Shown here piece by piece: positions 12,451 through 18,791 of a DNA stretch of 18,791 bases. The stretch spans positions 1 to 18,791 of the forward strand of contig JACZSH010000014.1 in the NCBI GenBank assembly GCA_022574315.1, in the 5' to 3' direction. The notes under the pieces are model-generated. The model was not told the origin of the DNA. It did not search any database and was given only the letters and a program-made list of their open reading frames with translations. The stretch's first letter is position 1, and every line of letters begins with the position of its first letter. Origin of the DNA: Chloroflexota bacterium. GTDB taxonomy: Bacteria; Chloroflexota; Dehalococcoidia; Dehalococcoidales; RBG-16-60-22. Position numbers and translations under genes: made by a program.

Positions 12451-13761
12451 ATGCGGAAAAACTTACTGGTACTGATAATAATACTGGCCATTTTCGGGTT
12501 TTCCGTCAGTACCCTGCTGACCCCTATGTTTGGCCGGGAGGCAATGCGGCTGGGTCTTGACCTGCAGGGCGGTATCCACATGGTCTACCAGGCCGACTTT
12601 TCGGCCATTGAACCAGGTGCGGAAGAGGAAGCAATTGACGGCGCCATTGCCGTCATTGAGAAGAGAATCAACGTTCTCGGTGTCACCGAACCGGTCATTC
12701 AGAAACAGGGTACCGACCGTATCCTGGTGGAGCTGCCCGGCATCGTCGAGGCGGAGAAAGCCAAGCGATTGATCGGTCAGACGGCGCTGCTTGAGTTCCG
12801 TGAGTTGACGGAGGATGGGGAATGGGTGCCGGCGACGGGCCGCATCGGTGGGGAGGAGAAGGCACTGACCAGCGCTTATTTCAACGAGAACACCTATGTC
12901 AGTACCGGTAATTTCGGCGAAATACTGCTCATTTTCGAGTGGAACAAAGAAGGCAGCCAGTTATCCGGGGAAATTACGGGTGGTATGATTGGCGAACCGC
13001 TGGGCATTTTCCTGAGCGGTGAGCCGCTGCGGGGGGATGAAGGGCAGCCGATTGCGCCCATCGTGCGCTCCAAGATTACCGACCGGGGACAGATTGAGGG
13101 GCTGAGCCTGAACGAAGCCAGTGAGCTTTCGCTATTACTGAACGCCGGCCGTCTCCCGCTGCCTTTGACGCCCATCTACGACCAGACGGTATCGCCGATA
13201 CTGGGCGCCAGTTTTATCGGTATGAGTGTCAAGGCGGGGATAATCGGAATAATACTGGTGATGCTGTTCATGATTGCCTACTACCGTCTCTCCGGCGTCC
13301 TGGCCAGCCTGGCGCTGATTTTCTACGGGGCGCTGATACTGGCACTGTTCAAGCTGATACCGGTCACCCTCACTCTGGCCGGGTTGGGTGGCTTTGTCGT
13401 TTCTATCGGCATGGCGGTGGATGCCAATGTGCTCATTTTCGAGCGGATGAAAGAGGAACTGAGGACGGGGCGGACGCTGGGAGCCGGCATTGAGGCCGGT
13501 TTTAACCGGGCCTGGAATGCCATACGTGATAGTAACATAACGACAATGATTGTCTGCGTCATTTTATTCTGGGTTGGGAACAGCATCGTCGCCGGTGCCC
13601 CGGTGAAAGGCTTCGCCATAACTCTGGGCATCGGTATTTTGGTGAGCATGTTCACGGCGATAGTGGTTACCCGTACCCTGCTGCGCCTGTTCGTGGGTAC
13701 TTCTCTGGCGAAGAAGACTTCATTATTCAGCGTTAATGTCAGGAAAAAGAGCGATGTTTGA
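12451..13761 (+). CDS. secD: Protein translocase subunit SecD
   Basis: This 436-aa inner-membrane protein uses proton motive force to help preprotein translocation through SecYEG. One N-terminal membrane helix (about 4-23) precedes GLDLQGG (35-41), the family D1 motif. An extracytoplasmic P1-like domain follows to about residue 250, then five membrane helices (about 265-425) including the GGFVVSIGMAVDANVLIFERMKEE loop typical of SecD. It is the short form, without the large P1 insert of E. coli SecD (615 aa), as usual outside proteobacteria. ATG 12451 is 7 bp after the CCA gene. Its end overlaps the start of secF. Confidence 0.95.
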   Translation: MRKNLLVLIIILAIFGFSVSTLLTPMFGREAMRLGLDLQGGIHMVYQADFSAIEPGAEEEAIDGAIAVIEKRINVLGVTEPVIQKQGTDRILVELPGIVEAEKAKRLIGQTALLEFRELTEDGEWVPATGRIGGEEKALTSAYFNENTYVSTGNFGEILLIFEWNKEGSQLSGEITGGMIGEPLGIFLSGEPLRGDEGQPIAPIVRSKITDRGQIEGLSLNEASELSLLLNAGRLPLPLTPIYDQTVSPILGASFIGMSVKAGIIGIILVMLFMIAYYRLSGVLASLALIFYGALILALFKLIPVTLTLAGLGGFVVSIGMAVDANVLIFERMKEELRTGRTLGAGIEAGFNRAWNAIRDSNITTMIVCVILFWVGNSIVAGAPVKGFAITLGIGILVSMFTAIVVTRTLLRLFVGTSLAKKTSLFSVNVRKKSDV

Positions 13762-14671
13762 TATTGTCGGTCATAGATTCCGGTTCTTCCTCATCTCGGG
13801 GGTGGTCATCCTCATCGGGGTGATTTCTCTGCTGACGGTGGGACTGAAATCGGGCATTGAATTCAGCAGCGGCTCCCTGCTGACGGTGGACTTTGAGCGG
13901 GAAGTGACGCAGAGCCAACTGAAGCAGGAAATGATGTCCCTGGGTTACGAAGACGTTATTATCCAGCGCACCGGGACCGGTGATTACCTGATACGTACCC
14001 ACCAGCTGGACATCGATGACCGGGCGCAATTGCAGGCCGGACTGGAGGCCCGCTTCGGCAGCCTGACCGAGCCGGAGTTCTCGTCGGTATCGCCCCTGAT
14101 TGCCGAGGAGACGGCGCGGACGGCGACTATCGCGGTGGTGGTGGCGGCGGTGGGCATACTGTTCTATGTCACCTGGGCATTCCGCCGTATGCCCAAACCT
14201 TTCCATTACGGGACCTGCGCCATAATTGCCCTGGCGCATGACGCGCTGGTGGCGATGGGGGTTTTCTCCATCCTGGGCGGTATCCTGAACTGGCAGATTA
14301 ACCTGATGTTTATTACCGGTATCCTGGCGGTTATCGGCTACAGCGTGAACAATACGGTGGTTATTTTCGACCGGATACGGGAGAACCTGAAAATAAGCGA
14401 ACACATGAGCTTCGAGACAGTGGTCAATAACAGCCTGGTGGAGACACTGGGGCGCTCCATCAATACCAGCCTGACCACGCTGATAGTAGTCCTCTCCCTG
14501 CTTTTCTTTGTTGGGGCGACGATACAGAATTTTGCGGCCGTGCTGATAGTCGGCATCATCGCGGGTACTTTCAGCTCCGTATGCATTGCCCCCACGCTGC
14601 TGGTGGTCTGGGACAAAGGGGAGTGGGGCCGGTTTGTGCGGTGGTTGCCTTTACGCCGGGTGAAAGCCTAA
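13754..14671 (+). CDS. secF: Protein translocase subunit SecF
   Basis: This is the partner of SecD in the auxiliary translocase. From ATG 13754 it is 305 aa and begins MFDIVGHRFRFFLISG, the usual SecF opening, with AGGAA at 13741-13745 in good position. An in-frame ATG at 13736 would add six residues. The gene overlaps the secD stop by 8 bp, implying coupling. One N-terminal helix, an extracytoplasmic region with GIEFSSGSLLTVDF, then five helices follow; INLMFITGILAVIGYSVNNTVVIFDRIREN is the diagnostic SecF segment. The usual Gly-Gly of the GIDFxGG motif is Ser-Gly here, a minor departure. Confidence 0.95.
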   Translation: MFDIVGHRFRFFLISGVVILIGVISLLTVGLKSGIEFSSGSLLTVDFEREVTQSQLKQEMMSLGYEDVIIQRTGTGDYLIRTHQLDIDDRAQLQAGLEARFGSLTEPEFSSVSPLIAEETARTATIAVVVAAVGILFYVTWAFRRMPKPFHYGTCAIIALAHDALVAMGVFSILGGILNWQINLMFITGILAVIGYSVNNTVVIFDRIRENLKISEHMSFETVVNNSLVETLGRSINTSLTTLIVVLSLLFFVGATIQNFAAVLIVGIIAGTFSSVCIAPTLLVVWDKGEWGRFVRWLPLRRVKA

Positions 14672-14687
14672 AGGTAGATGATGGGCG

Positions 14688-15599
14688 ATGTTTTCCAGCA
14701 GAAGTGGCGTAGCCAAGCTTTCTATTGTTTCGGTCAGCCTGCTGATACTGCTTAAAACGGCCGCCAGTATCATTACCGGCAGTATCTCCATCCGGGCAGA
14801 TGCCGTCCATAGCGTGATTGACCTGTCCGGAGTCATTATCGGCTACATCGGTATCCGGATTTCCAGTAAACCGCCCGACCGGCAGCATGCCTTCGGTCAC
14901 GGCAAGGTGGAGAGCATCGCCAGCGCCATTATCGCCGGCCTGATATTCCTGGCCGCGGGCGCCATTGCCTACGAGGCGGTAAACCGGTTAATCAGCGGCG
15001 GAACGCTGGAGATGGTGACCCTGGGAATCTGGGTGACGGCGGCGGCGGTGGTGATAAACGGGGCTGTCGCCGGGCAGGTACGCCGGGTGGCCCGGGCGGC
15101 CGAATCGGTGGCGCTGGAGGCAACCGCCCGCCACATGTTCGCTGATGTCCTGAGCTCGGTGGCGGTGCTGGTCGGGCTAATCCTGGTCCAGCTGACCGGA
15201 CTGAGTATCCTCGACCCTATTTTTGCCCTGCTGGTGGCGGTACTGATTGTCCGCACCGCCTATGACGTGATGCGAAAGTCAATCTCCGACCTTATCGATG
15301 CCAAGCTGCCCGAAGCGGAGGAAAATATTATCCGGTCGGCAATTATGGAACACGCCGGCGAACTGATTAACTTTCACGCGCTGCGCACCCGTAAGGCGGG
15401 GAACCGGAGATACATCGACCTTCACCTGGTCATGCCTAAGGATATCAGTGTGGCCGAAGCCCACCGGATGTGCGACCACCTGGAAAAGGACATAAAGAGC
15501 AAGCTGAAACGCGCCAGCCTGACCATCCACGTGGAACCGTGCGGGGAGGACTGTGAAAAATGCCCGGTGCCGCCGGAACGGCGGCGAGAAAAGCACTAA
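14688..15599 (+). CDS. Cation diffusion facilitator (CDF) family metal exporter
   Basis: This 303-aa membrane protein exports divalent metal (Zn, Mn, Fe or Co) by proton antiport. About six helices fill residues 8-205. Metal-site residues are visible in helix 2 (RADAVHSVID) and helix 5 (HMFADVLSS, the HxxxD pair); HAFGHGKVE is the conserved loop. A cytoplasmic C-terminal domain follows (LHLVMPKDISVAEAH), typical of the dimerising CDF tail. The tail then adds CGEDCEKCP, a three-Cys cluster not standard for the family and possibly an extra metal-sensing site. ATG 14688 is the only nearby in-frame ATG, with AAGG at 14671-14674 overlapping the secF stop. It is the last gene of this plus-strand run. 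Confidence 0.92.
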   Translation: MFSSRSGVAKLSIVSVSLLILLKTAASIITGSISIRADAVHSVIDLSGVIIGYIGIRISSKPPDRQHAFGHGKVESIASAIIAGLIFLAAGAIAYEAVNRLISGGTLEMVTLGIWVTAAAVVINGAVAGQVRRVARAAESVALEATARHMFADVLSSVAVLVGLILVQLTGLSILDPIFALLVAVLIVRTAYDVMRKSISDLIDAKLPEAEENIIRSAIMEHAGELINFHALRTRKAGNRRYIDLHLVMPKDISVAEAHRMCDHLEKDIKSKLKRASLTIHVEPCGEDCEKCPVPPERRREKH

Positions 15600-15675
15600 A
15601 GCTTCGGGGCAGAAATATTTACAGAGCGGGCAAAGCCTTTCACTCCGCAGTTCACTTTAATGACGTCCCCGGAGA

Positions 15676-16710
15676 TTAAGGCAGGTCATGAAGCTCCCTT
15701 AACTTGTTGACGAGAGGGGAAATGTCAGGGGCGGCTCGCGGGTGCGGCGTTTTCCCCAGCGAGTCGTCGATATCTTCCCGGTCGAGGAGCACGTCAAAGG
15801 TGGTTTTCACCGAGGCGGCCAGGGCGGGGAGATTGTAACCGCCTTCCAGGCTGAAGACCAGCCGGCCGCCGGTTAACCGGTCGGCCAGTCCCTTCATGGT
15901 CCTTACCATGCCGGCAAAGCCGGTAACGCTGACCTGCATCATGGACAGTTCGTCCGCCCAGTGAGCATCGTAGCCGGCGGATACCAGGATGAGGCGGGGT
16001 CGGAAACGCTCGGCGGCGGGGACGATAACCCGCTGGAAGACCTGCCCGTATTCGTCGTCGCCGGAGCCGGCCGGCAGGGGTATGTTGATGGTGGCGCCCA
16101 GGGCGCTGCCGGCGCCGATTTCCCCGATACCGCCGCTCCCCGGGTAGTGAGGGTACTGGTGGGTGGAAATATAGAGTACCTGCGGGTCATTATAAAAGGC
16201 GTCCTGGGTGCCGTTGCCGTGATGGACGTCAAAGTCGATGATGAGGACGCGCTCCAGCCGGAGTTTGGCCAGCGCGTACCGGGCGGCGATGGCGATATTG
16301 TTAAACAGGCAGAAGCCCATGGCCTGCCCGGGAGTGGCGTGGTGACCGGGGGGCCTGACCAGGGCAAAAGCGCTGGTGACGGTGTTGTCCAGTACCGCGT
16401 CGACCGCCCGGATGACGCCGCCGGCGGCATAGAGAGCCGCTTGATACGAACCGGCTGACATCGGCGTATCGGCGTCGAGGCTACCGCCGCCGCTCAGCGC
16501 CGCCGCCTCGATACGGGCGATGTGCCGGGGATAATGCACCAGCGCAAGCTCATCCACGGTGGCCGGGCGGGCTTCGATGGGGGTTAGCTGCTGTTGGAGG
16601 CCGGTCGCTTCCAGGTGGGCAACGATGGCTTCCAGACGGCGGGCGTTTTCCGGGTGGTAGCCGGTGTCGTGCTCCAGGTAGACGGGGTGGTAAACACTGC
16701 CAACTTTCAT
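15676..16710 (-). CDS. Histone-deacetylase-family (AcuC-like) zinc deacetylase
   Basis: This 344-aa arginase-fold hydrolase has the full class I/II HDAC active site: RPPGHH (119-124, charge-relay histidines), DFDVHHGNGTQ (159-169, zinc ligands Asp161 and His163), and Asp248 in AGYDAHWAD as third ligand. LEGGYNL near the end is the usual C-terminal loop. Bacterial members deacetylate lysines (AcuC on acetyl-CoA synthetase), acetylpolyamines or other small amides; which applies here is not visible. ATG 16710 begins MKVGSVYHPVYLEHDTGYHPE, a standard start. It follows the LysE-type exporter with a 13-bp gap and is convergent with the CDF gene. A substrate link with that exporter, such as a polyamine or amino-acid derivative, is only a guess. 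Confidence 0.93.
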   Translation of the reverse strand: MKVGSVYHPVYLEHDTGYHPENARRLEAIVAHLEATGLQQQLTPIEARPATVDELALVHYPRHIARIEAAALSGGGSLDADTPMSAGSYQAALYAAGGVIRAVDAVLDNTVTSAFALVRPPGHHATPGQAMGFCLFNNIAIAARYALAKLRLERVLIIDFDVHHGNGTQDAFYNDPQVLYISTHQYPHYPGSGGIGEIGAGSALGATINIPLPAGSGDDEYGQVFQRVIVPAAERFRPRLILVSAGYDAHWADELSMMQVSVTGFAGMVRTMKGLADRLTGGRLVFSLEGGYNLPALAASVKTTFDVLLDREDIDDSLGKTPHPRAAPDISPLVNKLRELHDLP

Positions 16711-16723
16711 GGTTATTCTCCCC

Positions 16724-17335
16724 CTATATCACCAGTATAATACCTGATATCAGGAACCAGACGCCGAAGCCAACCAGCAGCAGGCTGATGCCGATAAACA
16801 GCCACTCCTGGAACCTCAATCCCCAGAGAGCGTGTGTCCGGTAAACCACCATGGAAACGAAGGTAAGCCAGATAAGGTCGCTCGACCAGTGGACGACGAT
16901 GAAAGCAACCAGTCCGGTGATGCCGAAGGGGGCCATTCTCATGATGAGCAGGCTGCCGATGGTTGCCCACCAGAGCAGGAAGAAAGGATTGAGGCCACTG
17001 GTGAGAATACCGGCGGTGTAGGCGTTATAGGGCAGCTCCCGGCCTTTTTTAACCACCTCGGTGCGGGCGCGGAAGAGGCTGACGCCGAGCCAGATAATCA
17101 TGCCGCCGCCGATGATGCTGAGGGCGAACTGGACGCTTTCCGCCTCGAAAAAGCGGGCAAATCCAAAGTAGATAAGCAGTATCAAAGGGACTTCAATGAC
17201 GGCGTGCCCCAGAGCAATCTGGGTGCCCGCCCAGGGGGACTTGTAGCTTTTGGCCAGGGTGACGGCGAACATGGGTCCGGGGGCCATGGCTCCGGAGAGC
17301 GAGATGACAACGACGCTTAGTAATATCGGGAGCAT
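16724..17335 (-). CDS. LysE/RhtB family amino-acid exporter
   Basis: This 203-aa protein has about six membrane helices and the family signature GAMAPGPMFAVTLAKSYKSPWAGT near the N-terminus, plus LTSGLNPFFLLWWATIG in the middle, where LysE proteins carry a conserved NP. It would export an amino acid or related compound across the inner membrane. I choose ATG 17335 because AAGGA (17345-17341 on the minus strand) lies 5 nt upstream; GTG 17338 directly before it would be only 2 nt from that site. It has an extended -10 promoter and is the first gene of a two-gene operon with the deacetylase. Confidence 0.9.
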   Translation of the reverse strand: MLPILLSVVVISLSGAMAPGPMFAVTLAKSYKSPWAGTQIALGHAVIEVPLILLIYFGFARFFEAESVQFALSIIGGGMIIWLGVSLFRARTEVVKKGRELPYNAYTAGILTSGLNPFFLLWWATIGSLLIMRMAPFGITGLVAFIVVHWSSDLIWLTFVSMVVYRTHALWGLRFQEWLFIGISLLLVGFGVWFLISGIILVI

Positions 17336-17380
17336 CACAATCCTTGGTGAAAAACGGCCTGTTAAAGATAAAGTTAACTT

Positions 17381-17389
17381 ATTATAGCA
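17381..17389 (-). promoter_or_regulatory. Extended -10 promoter for the exporter-deacetylase operon
   Basis: On the minus strand TGCTATAAT: a perfect TATAAT (17386-17381) with the TG extension at the right place and no convincing -35 box. It lies about 45 bp before the start codon. Confidence 0.5.
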
Positions 17390-17450
17390 CCACTTGTTTT
17401 AATTTATCTCACCTCCTTTAAGCTTGTTTAGTAACCCCATCCCCCTGTAT

Positions 17451-17479
17451 CCCCCTTCCCCTTAGCAAGGGAAAGGGGG
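17451..17479. repeat. C-rich/G-rich hairpin repeat
   Basis: CCCCCTTCCCCTT (17451-17463) pairs with AAGGGAAAGGGGG (17467-17479), 12 of 13 pairs with a 3-nt loop. It is related in inverted orientation to 4986-5016. It is also related to the split flanks around 3026-3041 and 3138-3153. Confidence 0.65.
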
Positions 17480-17488
17480 AGGTTTAGA

Positions 17489-17509
17489 AAGAGGGGTTTC
17501 ACCCCTCTT
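17489..17509. repeat. Second hairpin, near-copy of 3163-3183
   Basis: AAGAGGGGT (17489-17497), loop TTC, ACCCCTCTT (17501-17509), a perfect 9-bp stem. The stem, the upstream GAAAG and the downstream A-AC bases match the hairpin at 3163-3183 with compensatory C/T and G/A changes at the stem top. Confidence 0.6.
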
Positions 17510-17567
17510 AAACGCCCTGTGTTGACTTGAAGCAGGGAGAAAGGTAGTATTCGGTTTTGACTGGTGA

Positions 17568-17656
17568 TGTCATTGCGAGCCGAAGGCGAAGCAATCTATA
17601 CCGGATTGTTCAGCTATATCAGAGATTGCTTCGTCGCGGTGCTCCTCGCAATGACA
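17568..17656. repeat. Palindromic REP/MITE-like element, copy 2
   Basis: The left arm (17568-17597) begins TGTCATTGCGAGC and ends GAAGCAATCT. The right arm (17621-17656) begins AGAGATTGCTTCG and ends CTCGCAATGACA. The longer arm is on the right here but on the left in copy 1 (3052-3136), so the two copies are in opposite orientation. The central spacers do not match. Confidence 0.8.
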
Positions 17657-17699
17657 GGTGGGTTCAACCAAATGCAAATAAAACCGGGGGGATTGTTGC

Positions 17700-17728
17700 T
17701 TGAGATACTTACCATGATGGCTTATACT
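17700..17728 (+). promoter_or_regulatory. Sigma-70-type promoter for nurA
   Basis: TTGAGA (17700-17705), 17-bp spacer, TATACT (17723-17728): five of six matches in each box. The -10 lies in the first unit of the tandem duplication. The second unit repeats the TATACT (17766-17771) but has no -35 at the right distance. Confidence 0.5.
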
Positions 17729-17795
17729 TTGCTCAAGAGGAGCCGAGAGGGTTACCCTGATAGCTTATACTTTGCCCAGGAGGAGCCGAGAAGGT
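17711..17795 (+). repeat. Tandem duplication (43-bp period) of the nurA leader and ribosome-binding site
   Basis: Units 17711-17752 and 17754-17795 are 42 bases each with five differences (37/42 identical). Each contains CTTATACTTTGC and a GAGGAGCCGAGA purine run. Only the second unit runs into a start codon (GTG 17794). The first carries a duplicated Shine-Dalgarno with no start. Confidence 0.85.
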
Positions 17796-18618
17796 GTCAC
17801 TGGACTTGAGCAAGGTCGCCCCGCAGGTGAGCCAGATGGTGGCCCGGCTGAAGGATGACCGCGAGGAAAGAGAGAAACGGCTCCAGAGCGCGCTGGGGAT
17901 TATCGGCGACGAGGCGCTCGACCTGGAGAAGCTGACCAAGAAAATCGCCGAAAGCCGGACGACCTGGCTGGTGGCCGAACTGGTGGAGAAGCTGGCCAGT
18001 CGCTACGAAGCACCCCTCACCCCTGACGAGTTCAGCGTCATCGCCACCGACGGCTCACATATCGACGTCGACCGGCACCGCTCGACGCGGTGCTACCTGA
18101 TAAACGTGGGGTCGGCGACCCTCCGCTACGGAGTCGACCCGGATGCGGTCCTGGAAAGCTCGCCCCGACTGTATGCCGACGATGAAGACCTGGTGATTAT
18201 GCCCACCGGTGACCGGGGGCGTGAGCAGCCTGTCGAAGGAACGCTGCTGGGTATCAAGCGCGGCGTCGAGGAATGCCGCCGCCTTGCCGGGCTGGCCGCC
18301 GGGATGCCGCCGGGCAGCCGGACGCTGGCGCTGCTGGACGGCACACTCATTCTCTGGGGACTGGAAGCCTACCCGGAGTTCGTTACCGAGGCGCTGCTGA
18401 CCGATGGCTTCCTGAGCTGTCTGGAAGACATCAGGAAGCTGAATCATGATAGAAAGCTGGCCGTGGCCAGCTATATCAGCTTTCCGCGCAGCACAGACGT
18501 GGTCAACGCGCTGCGGGTAGCGGTGCCGCCGTCGACATTGACCGATTTCCAGCAGTTTCTTCCGCGCAGCGGCGGGGCACGAAGAAAGCTCGCGACGGCC
18601 GCTTCCAAGGAGATATAA
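17794..18618 (+). CDS. nurA: NurA-like DNA repair nuclease, C-terminally truncated
   Basis: This 274-aa protein resembles NurA, the nuclease that works with the HerA helicase in end resection. Visible features are a charged coiled-coil-like N-terminus (15-60), the metal-site Asp86 in IATDGSHIDVDRH, the second acidic site Asp182 in LALLDGTLILW, and YISFPRSTDVVNALRVA near residue 235-250. Full-length members are about 350-400 aa and end with another conserved metal-binding segment. Here the sequence after residue ~250 (PPSTLTDFQQ onward) loses resemblance and stops, so the active site is probably incomplete. GTG 17794 has AGGAGG at 17778-17783. No herA is in the window. The break may reflect an insertion, rearrangement or assembly join. 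Confidence 0.72.
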   Translation: MSLDLSKVAPQVSQMVARLKDDREEREKRLQSALGIIGDEALDLEKLTKKIAESRTTWLVAELVEKLASRYEAPLTPDEFSVIATDGSHIDVDRHRSTRCYLINVGSATLRYGVDPDAVLESSPRLYADDEDLVIMPTGDRGREQPVEGTLLGIKRGVEECRRLAGLAAGMPPGSRTLALLDGTLILWGLEAYPEFVTEALLTDGFLSCLEDIRKLNHDRKLAVASYISFPRSTDVVNALRVAVPPSTLTDFQQFLPRSGGARRKLATAASKEI

Positions 18619-18738
18619 TTCGAAAGGATGAAGGCAGAAGCGGCTGTCTTGAAAGTCAAGGGGTAGCGGTTGCGGATTTCCAGGGCGTTTGAGTTCGAAG
18701 GATGGCATTGAGGATGGTTTGGAGATTGCGCATGCCAG

Positions 18739-18791
18739 CTACCAATGGGCGTCGGTCGCTTCGCGTTCACCTGCGATGCGTTCCAGTTCGT
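18739..18791 (-). CDS. Possible C-terminal tail of an unidentified minus-strand gene
   Basis: Read from the window edge on the minus strand, one frame gives ELERIAGEREATDAHW followed by TAG at 18741-18739. The composition is protein-like, but 16 residues are too few to identify. The stretch 18619-18738 between it and nurA shows no gene, promoter or clear hairpin. If real, it could belong to the element that disrupted nurA. Confidence 0.2.
   Translation of the reverse strand, partial: ELERIAGEREATDAHW

Larger units (their letters stand above)
17339..17793. other. 455-bp gene-free region rich in repeats
   Basis: The region lies between the divergent exporter and nurA genes. From left to right it holds the exporter promoter, a lone Shine-Dalgarno-like sequence (17409-17419), two hairpins of the C/G-rich repeat family, a REP/MITE-like palindrome, the nurA promoter and a 43-bp tandem duplication. 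An 81-codon open frame at 17564-17809 runs through the palindrome and has no protein-like features, so I do not call a gene. Confidence 0.8.

Noticed and set aside
15600..15675. Bidirectional terminator between the convergent CDF and deacetylase genes
   Set aside because: CTTCGGGG and CCCCGGAG could pair, but only across a loop of more than 50 nt and with no U-tract, so support is too weak.
17405..17420. Fragment of a 16S rRNA 3' end (TCACCTCCTTT)
   Set aside because: Only about 12 bases match and the upstream sequence does not continue as 16S, so it is better explained as a Shine-Dalgarno sequence on the minus strand.
17564..17809. 81-codon open frame in the repeat region
   Set aside because: It is read through the REP-like palindrome and tandem repeat, has no ribosome-binding site, and overlaps the nurA start.

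Overview
The window reads as a GC-rich chromosome segment (well above half G+C by eye) from an anaerobic, acyl-CoA-metabolising bacterium. The mix of genes (benzoyl-CoA-reductase/2-hydroxyacyl-CoA-dehydratase type enzyme, B12 mutase with MeaB, short SecD plus SecF, NurA, AcuC-like deacetylase) and the style of intergenic palindromes fit an uncultured Dehalococcoidia-like Chloroflexota. This is inference from gene content and family resemblance; no rRNA or other taxonomic marker is present.

Layout. (1) 1-5514, plus strand: the end of a DUF35/OB-fold acyl-CoA partner protein, a regulatory intergenic region, two dehydratase/reductase subunits (BcrB-like and BcrC-like), a repeat-filled spacer, two ATPase activator subunits (BcrA/BcrD or HgdC type), and a MaoC-type enoyl-CoA hydratase. 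(2) 5496-10787, minus strand, meeting block 1 tail to tail with a 19-bp overlap: sirtuin, MeaB-type G3E GTPase, acyl-CoA dehydrogenase, acyl-CoA mutase large subunit, and a separate B12-binding subunit. A strong internal promoter sits in front of meaB. (3) 10899-15599, plus strand: tRNA CCA-adding enzyme interrupted by an in-frame amber codon, SecD, SecF, and a cation diffusion facilitator. (4) 15676-17335, minus strand: LysE/RhtB exporter, then an HDAC-like deacetylase. (5) 17339-17793: a gene-free region with three kinds of repeat. (6) 17794-18618, plus strand: a NurA-like nuclease with an apparently truncated C-terminus, then unassigned sequence to the window edge.

How it works together. 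Blocks 1 and 2 together look like an anaerobic acyl-CoA degradation module. An ATP-driven radical dehydratase or ring reductase with its activators, an (R)-enoyl-CoA hydratase and an acyl-CoA dehydrogenase surround a B12-dependent carbon-skeleton mutase and its chaperone. The mutase is not a textbook methylmalonyl-CoA mutase. By hand alignment the large subunit has Leu for the substrate-contact Tyr89 and Asn for His244 (P. shermanii numbering), and the small subunit has Gln for Lys604 and Glu for Asp608, while the B12-ligand His is kept. The MeaB G3-region motif also departs from consensus. I regard this co-diverged mutase/MeaB set, opposite a benzoyl-CoA-reductase-like cluster, as the best candidate for an undescribed pathway here. 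Its substrate cannot be read from sequence.

Other points of interest are the amber codon in the essential CCA enzyme, an activator subunit with a lost phosphate-binding motif, a promoter flanked by exact 10-bp direct repeats, nearly leaderless divergent promoters, a palindromic element apparently nested inside another hairpin repeat, and a duplicated ribosome-binding region before nurA.
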